From Candidatus Gastranaerophilales bacterium (GTDB lineage Bacteria > Cyanobacteriota > Vampirovibrionia > Gastranaerophilales > Gastranaerophilaceae): DNA of 6,442 nucleotides. Within the stretch, counting starts at the first letter, position 1. Every line of letters starts with the position of its first letter. Positions 1 through 6,358 of the stretch are shown here, piece after piece. The notes under the pieces were generated by a model. That model was not told where the DNA came from and ran no database searches. It saw only the letters and a list, made by a program, of their open reading frames with translations. The DNA is taken from assembly GCA_900552525.1 (NCBI GenBank), contig UNSK01000075.1, forward strand, positions 1 through 6,442, read 5' to 3'. The position numbers and the translations under genes were made by a program.

Positions 1-2
1 TG

Positions 3-125
3 TTCTCAAGAACATTTACAGCGTCACTGTGGCTGACAATAATATTTTTGATTAGTATTATAACCGTGCTTTTAAATTTGACAGAATTAAAACTTCATAA
101 ACATAAAAACACCTACAAGCAGTAA
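3..125 (+). CDS. C-terminal end of a membrane protein (5' truncated by window edge)
   Basis: An open frame enters from the left edge and ends at TAA 123-125, giving 40 residues. It contains one clear hydrophobic helix (roughly LWLTIIFLISIITVLLNL) followed by a short, basic, hydrophilic tail ending HKHKNTYKQ. A final transmembrane helix with a positively charged tail fits a polytopic membrane protein whose C-terminus is in the cytoplasm, such as a transporter permease, but no family can be assigned from so little. The last codons form the 5' arm of the terminator at 105-145 and the stop codon lies in its loop, which supports this being a genuine gene end. The other two forward frames close within the first 55 bases. 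Confidence 0.6.
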   Translation, partial: FSRTFTASLWLTIIFLISIITVLLNLTELKLHKHKNTYKQ

Positions 126-145
126 CTAAACTTGTCGGTGTTTTT
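105..145. terminator. Bidirectional intrinsic terminator between convergent genes
   Basis: AAAAACACCTACAAG (105-119) pairs with CTTGTCGGTGTTTTT (131-145), 14 of 15 positions, with an 11-nt loop. The A-run on the left and T-run on the right give a U-tail in both directions, so it can end the plus-strand gene stopping at 125 and the minus-strand lipoprotein gene stopping at 173. The plus-strand gene's stop codon is inside the loop. Confidence 0.88.
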
Positions 146-172
146 GTATTTTTAGTAATGAATTTTATATAC

Positions 173-1435
173 TCATTCATTAAGGGTAACTTGACCGGTT
201 TCAGAAACTGAGTATGCGGTATTCCAATTATGGGTTCCCTTTTGAATTTGTGATTTTTCCAAATACTTTACTTTGCGGTCTGTTGTTTCTATATACAAAT
301 TATGAAGTCCGCCTCGGAAAAATTCGCAGTCGGGAATAGGAATAGTATCAATAATATTGCCGTTGGTGGACATTACAAAAACTTTGTAATTATCCGATGA
401 AACTTTTTCGTTATCCCAGTTAGTAAGATAGAGGTAGTCCGTATCTCTTATTATAAGTTGTGAATTTTCGGGACTGTCTGCAATCTTAACGCTTGAATCG
501 CTATCAATTGTATAGCAATATAAAGCGTTTGATTCAAGGTAATAGATTTTTCCGTTTGCAACAGTGTAATCATCGGGCATGTCCATCAACTTTTTAGTTT
601 TTAAAGTATTGATGTCAAGCTGATTAATATACCCTGCCCAATTTTCATAGTTCTTATCTTCCGAATACGAATTTGAAAAGTATAAATAATCACCTGAACC
701 GATTAAGCTGTGAATGCCTGCCGCAAGTTCGTTGCCTTCAAAAATTTTTTTAACTTCAGTAGGCTTATCAATGTTTATAGCGAGCAGTTGTGCGCTTTTG
801 TCTGTGTTTAACGACCAAAACGCATAACCTTTATGTACAGCAAAAACAGTAATACTGTTCAAATCAGATACACTGATTAATTTTGCAACTTCTTCTCTTG
901 TACTTGCATCTTTGCTTATTTTGTAGAGTGAAACTGATTTTGCATCCTTACTGCTCTTTCCAAGCAAATAGATGCTGTCGTTGTAATATGAAAAACCTTT
1001 GTCGTAATAATATTTATCCTGAGGGAAAAATGCGTTACAATCGCTTTCTCCATCGTCAACATTAGTTATATGATCGCAGTCAGGTTTGTTACAAGCTATT
1101 ACAGTAGTGTTAGCGGCGTTATCATGAAAGTAGAGTGTATTTAGATAGAACATATAATCTCCTGATTCATTTGAAGCGCTCATACCTGCTCGTGATAAAT
1201 TAAACGGTTGATCATCTACGCCAATCTTAAATGAAGTATCGTTAAGTGTAGTATTTTCCCCTGAATTAAAATTGTTGTTTGAAGAACTGCTATTGTTACT
1301 TGAAGCATTATTGCTTGAATTACTGTCAGTACTTTCCGAAGCAGAAGAACCTTGCGAGGGCGTATTAGCCGAGCTGCATGCAACAAATGATATGGATAAT
1401 AAAAATATCAATATTGATAAAGTAAGTTTTTTCAT
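173..1435 (-). CDS. Surface lipoprotein with beta-propeller-like repeats and a CxxxxCxH...C motif
   Basis: This 420-residue protein is probably a lipid-anchored extracytoplasmic protein. Residues 1-19 form a signal peptide (MKK, then a hydrophobic core) ending FVA-C20, a Firmicutes-type lipobox. Residues 21-62 are a Ser/Asn-rich linker. The rest shows about seven repeats of an aromatic 'GDYLYF... LYxxD' type (near 92, 152, 202, 248, 294, 332 and 377), as in TolB/DUF5050-like beta-propellers. In the first blade lies C115-NKPD-C120-D-H122 with C133 following, a possible metal site or disulfide; I recall similar cysteine motifs in Clostridia lipoproteins. The ATG at 1433-1435 is preceded by AAGGAGGT (complement of 1441-1448) with a 5-nt spacer, which fixes the start. 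It is divergent from the ABC permease gene and may be a partner, but the substrate and function are unknown. Lipoprotein call strong; propeller call moderate. Confidence 0.9.
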   Translation of the reverse strand: MKKLTLSILIFLLSISFVACSSANTPSQGSSASESTDSNSSNNASSNNSSSSNNNFNSGENTTLNDTSFKIGVDDQPFNLSRAGMSASNESGDYMFYLNTLYFHDNAANTTVIACNKPDCDHITNVDDGESDCNAFFPQDKYYYDKGFSYYNDSIYLLGKSSKDAKSVSLYKISKDASTREEVAKLISVSDLNSITVFAVHKGYAFWSLNTDKSAQLLAINIDKPTEVKKIFEGNELAAGIHSLIGSGDYLYFSNSYSEDKNYENWAGYINQLDINTLKTKKLMDMPDDYTVANGKIYYLESNALYCYTIDSDSSVKIADSPENSQLIIRDTDYLYLTNWDNEKVSSDNYKVFVMSTNGNIIDTIPIPDCEFFRGGLHNLYIETTDRKVKYLEKSQIQKGTHNWNTAYSVSETGQVTLNE

Positions 1436-1485
1436 AGATTACCTCCTTAGTAATGTAGTTTAAACTTTCTTTATTGCTTATACTT

Positions 1486-1514
1486 ATTGTACTTTAATAT
1501 TTTGCTTATTGCAA
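1486..1514 (-). promoter_or_regulatory. Sigma-A-like promoter of the lipoprotein gene
   Basis: On the minus strand, TTGCAA (-35, complement of 1509-1514) and TACAAT (-10, complement of 1486-1491) are separated by exactly 17 nt. Transcription would start near 1479, giving a leader of about 44 nt that contains the strong ribosome binding site at 1441-1448. No operator-like dyad is seen directly over it. Confidence 0.65.
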
Positions 1515-1701
1515 TACAATTTGCTAAAAAATACAAATGTTTTTTAAAATATATATCACTGTTGGCGGTTTTTGCTTTTTGTAATTCATCTATTTATGTC
1601 ATAAACATTATAATTATCGAAACTTGTGTATAATTTAACAAAACATAGCAATATGCACAAAATTTACCGCGAAAATTTGTAGTGTAGAATTAGGATATTT
1701 A

Positions 1702-1730
1702 TTGCTAAAAAAGATAACATAAGATATAAT
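1702..1730 (+). promoter_or_regulatory. Sigma-A-like promoter of the permease-ATPase operon
   Basis: TTGCTA (1702-1707) and a perfect TATAAT (1725-1730) are separated by 17 nt. The start site would be near 1737, about 200 nt upstream of the permease start codon. It is the best promoter on this strand in the intergenic region; candidates closer to the gene (for example TATACT at 1881-1886) lack a credible -35. Confidence 0.65.
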
Positions 1731-1758
1731 ATAGTTAAAATATAAACATTAACTATAT
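1729..1758. promoter_or_regulatory. Inverted repeat over the operon promoter, probable operator
   Basis: ATATAGTTAA (1729-1738) and TTAACTATAT (1749-1758) form a perfect 10-bp-arm inverted repeat with a 10-bp spacer. The half-site centres are 20 bp apart, about two helical turns. It overlaps the end of the -10 and the expected start site, the classic position for a dimeric repressor site. Because it would lie at the extreme 5' end of the transcript it could instead act as an RNA hairpin. No regulator gene is in the window. Confidence 0.5.
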
Positions 1759-1832
1759 ATAAATGCAGTAAGTAAATGGTGTATTTGCGACAAAAATCAT
1801 ATCTGCAAATGTTATACATCATAAAAACAGAA

Positions 1833-1905
1833 AACAGTTACTTCTAAATTTAATGTGTTTTTTAAGTTAAGTAACCGTTATATACTCAAACTCCTTATAA
1901 GACGG
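1833..1905 (+). promoter_or_regulatory. Leader with two mutually exclusive hairpins upstream of the permease
   Basis: Hairpin A pairs AACAGTTACTT (1833-1843) with AAGTAACCGTT (1869-1879), 10 of 11 positions. Hairpin B pairs CCGT plus TATA (1875-1882) with TATA plus ACGG (1896-1905), with a 2-nt bulge. The two share 1875-1879 and so cannot form together, as in attenuators and riboswitches. Neither is GC-rich, hairpin B is followed only by a weak T-run (TTGTTTT), and no known riboswitch class is recognised. This is suggestive only. Confidence 0.25.
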
Positions 1906-1936
1906 AATTGTTTTAAACCAATGAGAATTTTACGCT

Positions 1937-4366
1937 ATGGAAATTAAAAGAGTACTGATTAACAAAAAAATAATTATATCGTTTTTTGTATTACTTGCAG
2001 TTTGCATAGGTTTTTACATAAACGATCAATACAGAAATGCCGAATACAATGGTGTTCAACTCAGTGCGGTTTGTTCGGAAGAAAAAAATCTGATGTCCGA
2101 AATCCGTGACTTGCCTGCAGATCAAATTGAAGATAAGATTTCACGACAGTATGAGTATGTCAGTGTGATTGAGCAACTTTTATCTTTTAACGAAAGCAAA
2201 AAAGACGATTATGATATGTATGTCGAGGTTTGGCAGGATCAGGAAAAAGAAATTCGCAATCAATATCCTGAAATTGCGTCTGAGTTTGATAAGCATAAGG
2301 AGAGCTATAACGCTCAGGAACTGACAAACAAAGATTATGCTCTCAATAATATTGTCAAAAGAGCTGAGTACGTAAACGGATATTCCGATTATATTAAGAG
2401 CGTAGAAAGCAAGGCTCAGCAGATGAATTCGATAAGCATTTTCTCTCAGGACAATTCACTTTCTTCTCAAAATATACAATTGACTGCGGAGGCTTATAAA
2501 CCGCTTGAAAATCTGTCGCTTAAAGTAGGAAGCGATTTTTCCGTTACAACAGTATTGAACTATGACTTGATTCATTACATAATACTTGCACTGAATATAA
2601 TTGTTGTTCTTGCCTTTGTTGAAGAACGAAAACGAGGCTTTTGGAGCATGGTGTATGCAACACCAAACGGAAGATTTAACCTTGCTGTAAAACGGTGCGG
2701 AATACTTGCAATCAGCACAACAATACTTTGTTTCGTTATGTATTTTGCCCTGTTTGTGACTTCTTTTTCAATATACGGCGGAGTATCGGATTTGTTCAGA
2801 AATGTACAGTCTATAGAGATGTTTCAAAATTTTGTATTTCCGATGAGCGAAATACAATTTCTGTTTGTATATGTTCTGATAAATGTTCTTGCACAATTAG
2901 TGCCCGTGTATATGATGCTGTTCATCGTTGTGATAATGCAAAACACAAATCTTGCATTCGGCGTGTGCGGAATAATATTTGCGGCAGAATTTCTTTTATA
3001 TACTTTTTTACCGTCACAAAGCAATTTGGCAATTTTAAAGTATATGAATTTGTTTACATTCATCAATCCGACAGAAGCAATTGTAAAGTATTACAACATC
3101 AACTCTTTTGTCATACTTGTGAACCTGTTTTCATTGTTAATTATTTCCGCAATAATATTCACGCTCTTGTTTGCAATTTTTTCAATTATCGGTGCAGGCA
3201 AGAAATATCCTAATAAAACTCCAGGCAAAATTGAAAGTGTCTTACTGCGATTTTCTTCAAAAATTCGCACAGTATATTGGAAATGCGTTGAAAAACTCGG
3301 CGCTACAGGTACTGAGTTGTACAAAATACTCTTCATGCAAAAAGGCATAATAGTTTTGCTTGCTTTTGTTCTTGCGCTGTTTAATTCATTGAATTTAAGA
3401 ACACTTAATATCAGCGAAAAAGATAGCATAGTTAACGAGTTTTATGAAACTCACAGCGGTGAACTTAATGACGATGTTTACAAATATGTGGCAGATCTTG
3501 AAAATGAGATTAATGCTGTTGATGAAGAACTTGCCAATGCGTATGAGGATTACAAAAACGGAAAAATTTCCGAAGATAAATATTACAATGTCAGCCAAAA
3601 ATACGATGCGTATGACAGTAAGCGTGAAGCATTGAAAATTATAAATGAAAGAATTTCATATGTTGAAGATGCGAAAAAGAACGGGGAAGATGCTTGGCTT
3701 GTAAATCCCACCGGATTTGAATATTTGCTTGGCAGCAGCGGATATGACAGACAACAAAATTTCGCTCTGTTATCGGTTTTCTGCATCATAATTATAATGT
3801 CAGGAGTTTTCTCATTTGAAAAAAGACAGCTCATTTCAGATTTGTTAAATTCAACAAGTGGCGGAAGAAAAAAATTGCTCAGAAAGAAAATCCTCTGTGT
3901 TTCATTGATTGCGACAATTGTGTGGATTTGTGCATCTGTGTTTGAATTTATCGAAGTCTGCTCAAAATATACGCTGTCAGAAATTACGGCACCGGTAAAA
4001 AGTCTGGAGTTTTTGAACGGCTTGCCTTTTAATTGCAGCATATTGATGTTTATGATTTTTGTGTACGCAGTGCGGTTGTTGTTGATTTTGGCGATTACAT
4101 ATGTTGTTTGTCTTGTATCGGCAAAAACAAAGTTTGAAGTCAGCATAGTTGTTGCATCTGCTGTTATGATTATTCCGTCACTTATCTATGTGGCAGGAGT
4201 TCAGATTTTTGCATATTTTTCTGCAACTGTTCCTGTAGCATTGATGAAACTTGTTGTGGAATCAAGTGGATTTACATTTCTAATTCCAATAGCTTTAATG
4301 CTGATAATGGGATTTGTTGCGGTGAAAATCACGAAATACAGTATGTGCAGAAAAGGCGGTGATTAA
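1937..4366 (+). CDS. ABC-2 type transporter permease, fused tandem duplication (12 TM helices)
   Basis: This 809-residue integral membrane protein is the membrane component of an ABC exporter; the substrate is unknown. Half 1 (about 1-424) has a helix at 12-27, an extracytoplasmic domain at 29-211, and helices near 212-228, 253-274, 309-334, 340-358 and 391-418. Half 2 (about 459-809) repeats this: helix 467-483, ectodomain 484-606, helices near 607-625, 652-672, 703-727, 735-757 and 779-797. The halves align by eye: EIKRVLINKKII (2-13) with ELYKILFMQKGI (460-471), and E230-R-K...G245-R246 with E628-K-R...G643-R644 in the cytoplasmic loop. Both ectodomains look helical and charged. Typical ABC-2 permeases have a single six-helix unit. 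An in-frame TGA at 1922-1924 limits the start, and TM1 requires ATG 1937 or very near; the ribosome binding site is weak. The ATPase gene follows immediately. Confidence 0.88.
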   Translation: MEIKRVLINKKIIISFFVLLAVCIGFYINDQYRNAEYNGVQLSAVCSEEKNLMSEIRDLPADQIEDKISRQYEYVSVIEQLLSFNESKKDDYDMYVEVWQDQEKEIRNQYPEIASEFDKHKESYNAQELTNKDYALNNIVKRAEYVNGYSDYIKSVESKAQQMNSISIFSQDNSLSSQNIQLTAEAYKPLENLSLKVGSDFSVTTVLNYDLIHYIILALNIIVVLAFVEERKRGFWSMVYATPNGRFNLAVKRCGILAISTTILCFVMYFALFVTSFSIYGGVSDLFRNVQSIEMFQNFVFPMSEIQFLFVYVLINVLAQLVPVYMMLFIVVIMQNTNLAFGVCGIIFAAEFLLYTFLPSQSNLAILKYMNLFTFINPTEAIVKYYNINSFVILVNLFSLLIISAIIFTLLFAIFSIIGAGKKYPNKTPGKIESVLLRFSSKIRTVYWKCVEKLGATGTELYKILFMQKGIIVLLAFVLALFNSLNLRTLNISEKDSIVNEFYETHSGELNDDVYKYVADLENEINAVDEELANAYEDYKNGKISEDKYYNVSQKYDAYDSKREALKIINERISYVEDAKKNGEDAWLVNPTGFEYLLGSSGYDRQQNFALLSVFCIIIIMSGVFSFEKRQLISDLLNSTSGGRKKLLRKKILCVSLIATIVWICASVFEFIEVCSKYTLSEITAPVKSLEFLNGLPFNCSILMFMIFVYAVRLLLILAITYVVCLVSAKTKFEVSIVVASAVMIIPSLIYVAGVQIFAYFSATVPVALMKLVVESSGFTFLIPIALMLIMGFVAVKITKYSMCRKGGD
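4353..4363 (+). promoter_or_regulatory. Ribosome binding site of the ATPase gene inside the permease gene
   Basis: AAGGCGGTGAT matches the anti-Shine-Dalgarno complement AAGGAGGTGAT at 10 of 11 positions and lies within the last permease codons. The permease stop TAA (4364-4366) directly abuts the ATPase ATG (4367-4369), so the two are probably translationally coupled. Confidence 0.75.
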
Positions 4367-5236
4367 ATGACTCTTGAAATGAAAAATCTTACGAAAAATT
4401 ACGGTAATTACTGTGCTCTCAATAGCTTCAGTATTACTCTGACAGATGGCATTTACGGCTTGCTGGGAGCAAACGGTGCGGGTAAAAGCACGCTTATGAG
4501 TTTGATTACCGACAATGTTCAGAGAACATCGGGAGAAATCCTTTGTGACGGCAAAGAAATTTTGAAATTAGGTAAAAAGTTCAGACAAAAGATTGGATTT
4601 ATGCCACAGCAACAGGGCTATTACGAAAATATGTCCGCACGAGCGTTTATACTTTATATGGCATCACTCAAAGGTATTAACAAAAAAGAAGCCAAAATGC
4701 AGACTGACAAGCTTTTAAAAACAGTTAATCTTGAAAAAGTCAGCCATAAGAAAATCGGTGAATTTTCGGGAGGTATGAAACAGCGTGTCCTCCTTGCACA
4801 GGCTATGCTCGGCAACCCTGAGATTCTTTTGCTTGATGAACCTACCGCCGGACTTGATCCAAAGGAGAGAATCCGTATCCGCAATTTTATAAGTGAAATT
4901 GCAGAAGACAAAATCGTACTTATTTCTACCCATGTAGTGTCCGATATTGAGTTTATTGCTAAGGAGATTATACTTCTAAATCAAGGAAAACTCGTGTCGC
5001 ACGATACCTGCCAAAATCTCGTAAGTGAAATTGTAAATAAGGTAGTTGAGGTGGAAATCGAAAAAGAAGAATTAAAATATTTTCAGGATAATTATCGAGT
5101 TTCAAATCTCTATCATAATGATGATAAAATCGTAGTAAGATTAGTCACAGATAATCCCCCTGAAAATCATAAAATAACAATTGCAACCCCAACCCTTGAA
5201 GATTTGTACCTCTATGTTTTTGAACAAGGAATGTGA
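4367..5236 (+). CDS. ABC transporter ATP-binding protein, partner of the duplicated permease
   Basis: This 289-residue cytoplasmic ATPase powers the adjacent permease. All nucleotide-binding motifs are intact: Walker A GANGAGKST (34-42), Q-loop MPQQQ (79-83), signature FSGGMKQR (133-140), Walker B ILLLDEP (153-159), D-loop AGLD (161-164) and switch His189 in STHVVSD. Length and motifs fit the ABC-2 drug/peptide/polysaccharide export group (CcmA/NatA/BcrA-like). After about residue 215 there is a C-terminal region of roughly 75 residues ending TPTLEDLYLYVFEQ, the usual tail in this group. With a permease that carries both membrane halves, two ATPase copies per transporter are expected. The gene abuts the permease stop (TAAATG), and a terminator follows 12 nt after the stop codon. 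The permease-before-ATPase order is the reverse of the common arrangement. The family call is firm; the substrate is unknown. Confidence 0.95.
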   Translation: MTLEMKNLTKNYGNYCALNSFSITLTDGIYGLLGANGAGKSTLMSLITDNVQRTSGEILCDGKEILKLGKKFRQKIGFMPQQQGYYENMSARAFILYMASLKGINKKEAKMQTDKLLKTVNLEKVSHKKIGEFSGGMKQRVLLAQAMLGNPEILLLDEPTAGLDPKERIRIRNFISEIAEDKIVLISTHVVSDIEFIAKEIILLNQGKLVSHDTCQNLVSEIVNKVVEVEIEKEELKYFQDNYRVSNLYHNDDKIVVRLVTDNPPENHKITIATPTLEDLYLYVFEQGM

Positions 5237-5248
5237 TATTAAAATTAT

Positions 5249-5294
5249 TACCGACAAGTAATGGTGTTCTATGCTAATATTTGTCGGTATTTTT
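5249..5294 (+). terminator. Intrinsic terminator of the permease-ATPase operon
   Basis: TACCGACAA (5249-5257) pairs with TTGTCGGTA (5281-5289), extendable inward by G-U, T-A and A-T pairs (5258-5260 with 5278-5280), followed by TTTTT (5290-5294). It begins 12 nt after the ATPase stop. Its core ACCGACAAG is shared with the terminator at 105-145. Confidence 0.8.
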
Positions 5295-5361
5295 ATGCCC
5301 TCTTTACATGAAATTGTGTAAGGATAAAACGGAATATAGATACAAAATAATCAGTTAACGC

Positions 5362-5381
5362 ATAAAATAGCAATAAAATAG
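5362..5381. repeat. Two ATAAAATAG direct repeats, 11-bp period, next to the -35
   Basis: ATAAAATAG occurs at 5362-5370 and 5373-5381, one helical turn apart and ending one base before the TTGACT -35 hexamer (5383-5388). The position fits either an AT-rich UP element or tandem half-sites for an activator such as a response regulator. The sequence is low in complexity, so chance is possible. Confidence 0.35.
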
Positions 5382-5382
5382 T

Positions 5383-5411
5383 TTGACTAATATATAATAT
5401 TGTGTTAAAAT
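5383..5411 (+). promoter_or_regulatory. Extended -10 promoter of the downstream membrane protein gene
   Basis: TTGACT (5383-5388) and TAAAAT (5406-5411) are 17 nt apart, and TG precedes the -10 by one base (5403-5404), an extended -10. The start site would be near 5418, about 83 nt upstream of the ATG at 5501. With the terminator at 5249-5294 upstream, this makes the next gene an independent transcription unit. Confidence 0.65.
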
Positions 5412-5488
5412 TATGCGAGAAAGTATGGTATGTTCACTGGTAGCTTCTTTAGTAACAATTTCCTTATCGACATATTGGAGTGATAAAT

Positions 5489-5492
5489 GGAG
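5489..5492 (+). promoter_or_regulatory. Ribosome binding site that decides the start at 5501
   Basis: GGAG lies 8 nt before ATG 5501. The alternative in-frame GTG at 5480 has no Shine-Dalgarno-like sequence at the correct distance, so the ATG is preferred. Confidence 0.55.
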
Positions 5493-5500
5493 TAGTGAAA

Positions 5501-6358
5501 ATGAAAGAAAGTGGTGTGGTGTGTAAAAAAAAGAAAGTATATCTACTTTCTCTTTTGCTTTTTTTGATTTCTTATTTGATTACAGTTGTTAATATGGTTG
5601 TTAATATTATTACTGGTGGCTTTCATTTATACATTTTTAGTATTTTGAGCTTTATGTTACCATGCTATAAATCTATTAAAACAGCAGATGCGTTTGGCAT
5701 TGCTTTAACAATATTGTTACTTTTGATTAGTTTTTTGCTCATATTTTTTACTGTAAAATATGATGTGTTAAAATATGACCAAAGCAAAAGACCGTTGTGT
5801 TATATGAGCTTAATCTTGTGGTATTGTATAACTCAAATATTGTCTTTGTGGATACTGGCTGATTCGCATTTGCAAAATTATATTTATTTGTCTGTCGCCG
5901 AATTTTATGAAAGTGAAGAGTTACAGTACATATACTCAATAGTTATTTTTGCAATATATCAAATCATTATAGGTTTAAAACGAATGTATGATTCTAGAGA
6001 AGCATTTGATGCAACCAATATTTCAATCGCTCCACCTTTTGAAAAGTATTTTAGTGAAAAAACTATTTTTTGTTACACCGTTCCTAATTATGTATTTTCC
6101 TGTATAGGAGTTTTATCGATTATATATATTAGGTATGTTTTTGTTGACAGTTATGCAATTAACTTTTGGATTTTTATTTTCTGTGTGCTTTTTAGTTTAT
6201 GCTTTCTGCTTTTAACTTTAAAAAAATATCGCCAGATTGTAAAATATAGAGGTGTCGAAATAATTGTAAGAAAGAATTTAAAAATATCTATTTTTCTGCA
6301 ATTGAAATTAGTTTTTTTGATATTTTGCACATATTGTATAACATTGTTGTTCGCTTGA
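5501..6358 (+). CDS. Polytopic membrane protein of unknown function
   Basis: I do not recognise this 285-residue protein (292 if read from GTG 5480). It starts MKESGVVCKKKKVY, a basic N-terminus, and has about seven or eight hydrophobic segments (numbered from the GTG): near 20-42, 48-60, 72-92, 107-127, 148-166, 200-221, 226-246 and 271-291. Hydrophilic loops include 166-196 (KRMYDSREAFDATN..., ending FEKYFSEK) and a basic loop at 248-268. There are no ATPase, catalytic or metal-binding motifs. Codons are visibly more AT-rich (many TTT, TTA, AAA) than in the permease gene, consistent with an acquired or fast-evolving gene. It has its own promoter and is separated from the ATPase by a terminator. 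No terminator is visible after its stop. It could be an immunity-type or accessory membrane protein, but nothing in the sequence shows this. Confidence 0.75.
   Translation: MKESGVVCKKKKVYLLSLLLFLISYLITVVNMVVNIITGGFHLYIFSILSFMLPCYKSIKTADAFGIALTILLLLISFLLIFFTVKYDVLKYDQSKRPLCYMSLILWYCITQILSLWILADSHLQNYIYLSVAEFYESEELQYIYSIVIFAIYQIIIGLKRMYDSREAFDATNISIAPPFEKYFSEKTIFCYTVPNYVFSCIGVLSIIYIRYVFVDSYAINFWIFIFCVLFSLCFLLLTLKKYRQIVKYRGVEIIVRKNLKISIFLQLKLVFLIFCTYCITLLFA

Larger units (their letters stand above)
1436..1936. other. Divergent intergenic control region (501 bp)
   Basis: No convincing gene is present. The region is very AT-rich. It holds the lipoprotein promoter (minus strand, 1486-1514), a plus-strand promoter (1702-1730) with an overlapping dyad (1729-1758), and a roughly 200-nt leader with possible alternative hairpins (1833-1905). 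An 11-bp direct repeat TTGCTAAAAAA occurs at 1521-1531 and 1702-1712, once near each promoter. In the stretch 1532-1701 I see nothing beyond low-complexity AT-rich sequence and a weak TATAAT at 1629-1634 without a good -35. Confidence 0.6.

Noticed and set aside
1272..1463. Leucine-rich 63-residue plus-strand frame
   Set aside because: It is the antisense reading of the lipoprotein's Ser/Asn linker and signal peptide; the leucine and glutamate runs are a by-product of AGC/AAT-type codons.
1629..1634. TATAAT hexamer as a second operon promoter
   Set aside because: The -35 position (CATTAT at 1606-1611) matches poorly; the 1702-1730 pair is much better.
2695..3213. 172-residue plus-strand reading frame, cysteine-rich
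   Set aside because: It lies wholly inside the permease gene in another frame, has no ribosome binding site, and its composition is what an out-of-frame reading of membrane-helix codons gives.
3583..4146. 187-residue minus-strand reading frame
   Set aside because: It is antisense to the second half of the permease gene, with no promoter or ribosome binding site and no recognisable domain.
5480..5500. GTG start giving a seven-residue longer membrane protein
   Set aside because: There is no ribosome binding site at a usable distance, whereas ATG 5501 has GGAG 8 nt upstream.
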